From Gemmata massiliana (GTDB taxonomy: Bacteria > Planctomycetota > Planctomycetia > Gemmatales > Gemmataceae): a DNA stretch of 64,000 nucleotides. The translations under genes and the position numbers were made by a program. Below the pieces are notes generated by a model. The model saw only the letters and a program-made list of their open reading frames with translations. It had not been told where the DNA came from and made no database searches. Shown one piece after another: positions 62,852 to 64,000 of this stretch (position 1 is its first letter; each line of letters starts with the position of its first letter). The stretch is from assembly GCF_901538265.1 (NCBI RefSeq), contig NZ_LR593886.1:7213738-7277737 (forward strand), written 5' to 3'.

Positions 62852-64000
62852 ATGCCCGCAGAACATCCTATCCGATCGGGAAAACCTAACAAGCCGTACC
62901 CATCGTTCCCGCTTTATGCCCACGTCACCGGTCGTTGGGCGAAGAAGATTCGTGGAAAACTGCACTACTTCGGCCCTTGGGACGACCCCGATGGCGCCCT
63001 CAAGAAGTACCTCGAGCAAAAGGACGCTCTGCACGACGGCCGAACGCCGCGGGTGGCGTCAGAAGGCGTCACGGTGAAGTTGCTCTGCAACGCCTACCTC
63101 AACCACAAGAAGGAGAAATTGGACCGCGGGGAACTCTCACCACGCTCCTGGACGTGCTACCGCAACACCGCTGAACTCGTCGTCGCCAAATTCGGGAAGG
63201 GGCGTCTCGTCTCCGACCTGCGGCCCGAGGACTTCACCTCGCTCCGAACCATGATGTCAAAGAAGTGGGGACCGGTCCGGGTGCGGAACTACGTCCAGCA
63301 GATCCGAGGCGTGTTCAAGTACGGGTACGATTCGGAGCTGCTCGCAGTCCCGATGCGATTCGGCCCGGGCTTCGATCGACCGTCGAAGAAGATTCTTCGC
63401 CTCGAGCGCGCGAAGAAGGGGCCGCAGATGTTCGAGGCCGCCGAGGTGCGGGCGCTCGTAAACGGGTCCACGGTGACGCGCAAGGGTGAGCCAGTGCTTG
63501 TCACCCCGACCGTCCCGATGAAGGCGATGATTCTCCTGGGCGTGAACTGCGGGTTCGGGAACGCCGATTGTGGCACGCTGCCGATTGCCGCTCTCGATCT
63601 CAAAAGTGGTTGGATGAACTACCCGCGCCCGAAAACGGGAATCCCCCGACGTTGTCCCCTGTGGCCGGAAACCGTCGCGGCGTTGCAAGACGTCCTGACC
63701 GCACGTCGGGAGCCTCTCGACTCAAAAGACGCGGACCTGGTGTTCATTACCGCCACGGGAAGGAGCTGGCACAAGGACATCGACGATACGCCCGTGTCGA
63801 AAGAGATGCGGAAGTTACTCGACGCGCTCCGCATCGAAGGCAAGCGAAACTTCTACGCGCTGCGGCACACGTTCGAGACGATCGGCGGGGAAGCGAAGGA
63901 CCAGGTCGCGGTGGACCACATCATGGGGCACGCGCGCGACGACATGGCCAGTGTGTACCGCGAGCGCATCAGCGACGAGCGACTCAAGGCCGTCAGCGAC
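62852..64000 (+). CDS. Second tyrosine recombinase (planctomycete type; 3' end beyond window)
   Basis: 383 codons from ATG 62852 (MPAEHPIRSGKPNKPYPSF), open to the right edge. N-terminal arm domain with WAKKIRGKLHYFGPWDDPDGAL; core-binding TVKLLCNAYLNHKKEKLDRGELS and VRNYVQQIRGVFKYGYDSEL. Catalytic part: NCGFGNADCGTLP (residues 232-242) replaces the usual TGLRxxE, so the box-I Arg is not at its normal place; YALRHTFETIGG (Arg338/His339), IMGHARDDM (His360) and SVYRERI (Tyr369). This family is common in planctomycetes and unlike the first integrase. It begins 153 bp beyond the tRNA-Arg 5' end and may belong to another element extending rightwards. Confidence 0.88.
   Translation, partial: MPAEHPIRSGKPNKPYPSFPLYAHVTGRWAKKIRGKLHYFGPWDDPDGALKKYLEQKDALHDGRTPRVASEGVTVKLLCNAYLNHKKEKLDRGELSPRSWTCYRNTAELVVAKFGKGRLVSDLRPEDFTSLRTMMSKKWGPVRVRNYVQQIRGVFKYGYDSELLAVPMRFGPGFDRPSKKILRLERAKKGPQMFEAAEVRALVNGSTVTRKGEPVLVTPTVPMKAMILLGVNCGFGNADCGTLPIAALDLKSGWMNYPRPKTGIPRRCPLWPETVAALQDVLTARREPLDSKDADLVFITATGRSWHKDIDDTPVSKEMRKLLDALRIEGKRNFYALRHTFETIGGEAKDQVAVDHIMGHARDDMASVYRERISDERLKAVSD

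Overview
The window looks like a chromosomal segment of a Gemmata-type planctomycete (Planctomycetota, Gemmataceae). This rests on high G+C; a prepilin-like DUF1559 protein; a giant surface protein opening with a planctomycete 'LEDRLVPA' N-terminus next to a PEP-CTERM-like protein; H4MPT-linked C1 genes; a PQQ-type beta-propeller protein; and Planctomycetes-type integrases and transposases. The assignment is by family recognition only; no database was searched.

Region 1 (1-6570, minus strand) is a chemotaxis/phosphorelay operon: STAS protein, CheY, a 1088-aa CheA with two HPt domains, CheW and a chemoreceptor cut by the left edge. Region 2 (7055-14639) holds a P-II protein lacking the usual uridylylation tyrosine, a phosphoesterase, formylmethanofuran dehydrogenase subunit A, a three-gene polysaccharide-export group and a CBS/MgtE transporter. 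Region 3 (14898-25400) holds moxR and a DUF58 gene split by a four-helix-bundle cassette flanked by purine-rich arms; a UbiA prenyltransferase; a 260-bp MITE-like element with perfect 34-bp inverted ends; a zinc metallopeptidase; and a PQQ-propeller/PepSY/DUF1559 group divergent from hemP across a Fur-like palindrome. Region 4 (25579-33030) carries a TlpA-like thioredoxin, a pterin-binding protein of the H4MPT pathway, two glycosyltransferases and an ABC exporter, mostly with translational overlaps.

Region 5 (33906-45453) is a surface locus: a PEP-CTERM-like protein and a 2513-aa SdrD-repeat protein that share an N-terminal domain, a decayed IS with recognisable inverted ends, and UDP-glucose dehydrogenase. 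Region 6 (45532-51254) has a Ser/Thr kinase, an endonuclease/exonuclease/phosphatase-fold protein, a macro-like/SIR2 fusion (a candidate NAD-dependent defence protein), an SDR and a HAD phosphatase.

Region 7 (51421-62698) is an integrated genetic element of about 11.2 kb. Its right end is an intact tRNA-Arg(CCU) gene and its left end an imperfect direct repeat of the 3' part of that tRNA. It encodes a tyrosine integrase whose 3' end runs antisense through the tRNA, two tandem AlpA-like HTH proteins behind palindromic operator-like sites, and a DUF3854/P-loop primase-helicase-like gene. This resembles a satellite or small integrative element, but it is heavily decayed: IS4-like, IS66 and ISAzo13 remnants and several frameshifts, some at homopolymers. 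A second, distinct tyrosine recombinase starts beyond the tRNA and runs off the right edge.
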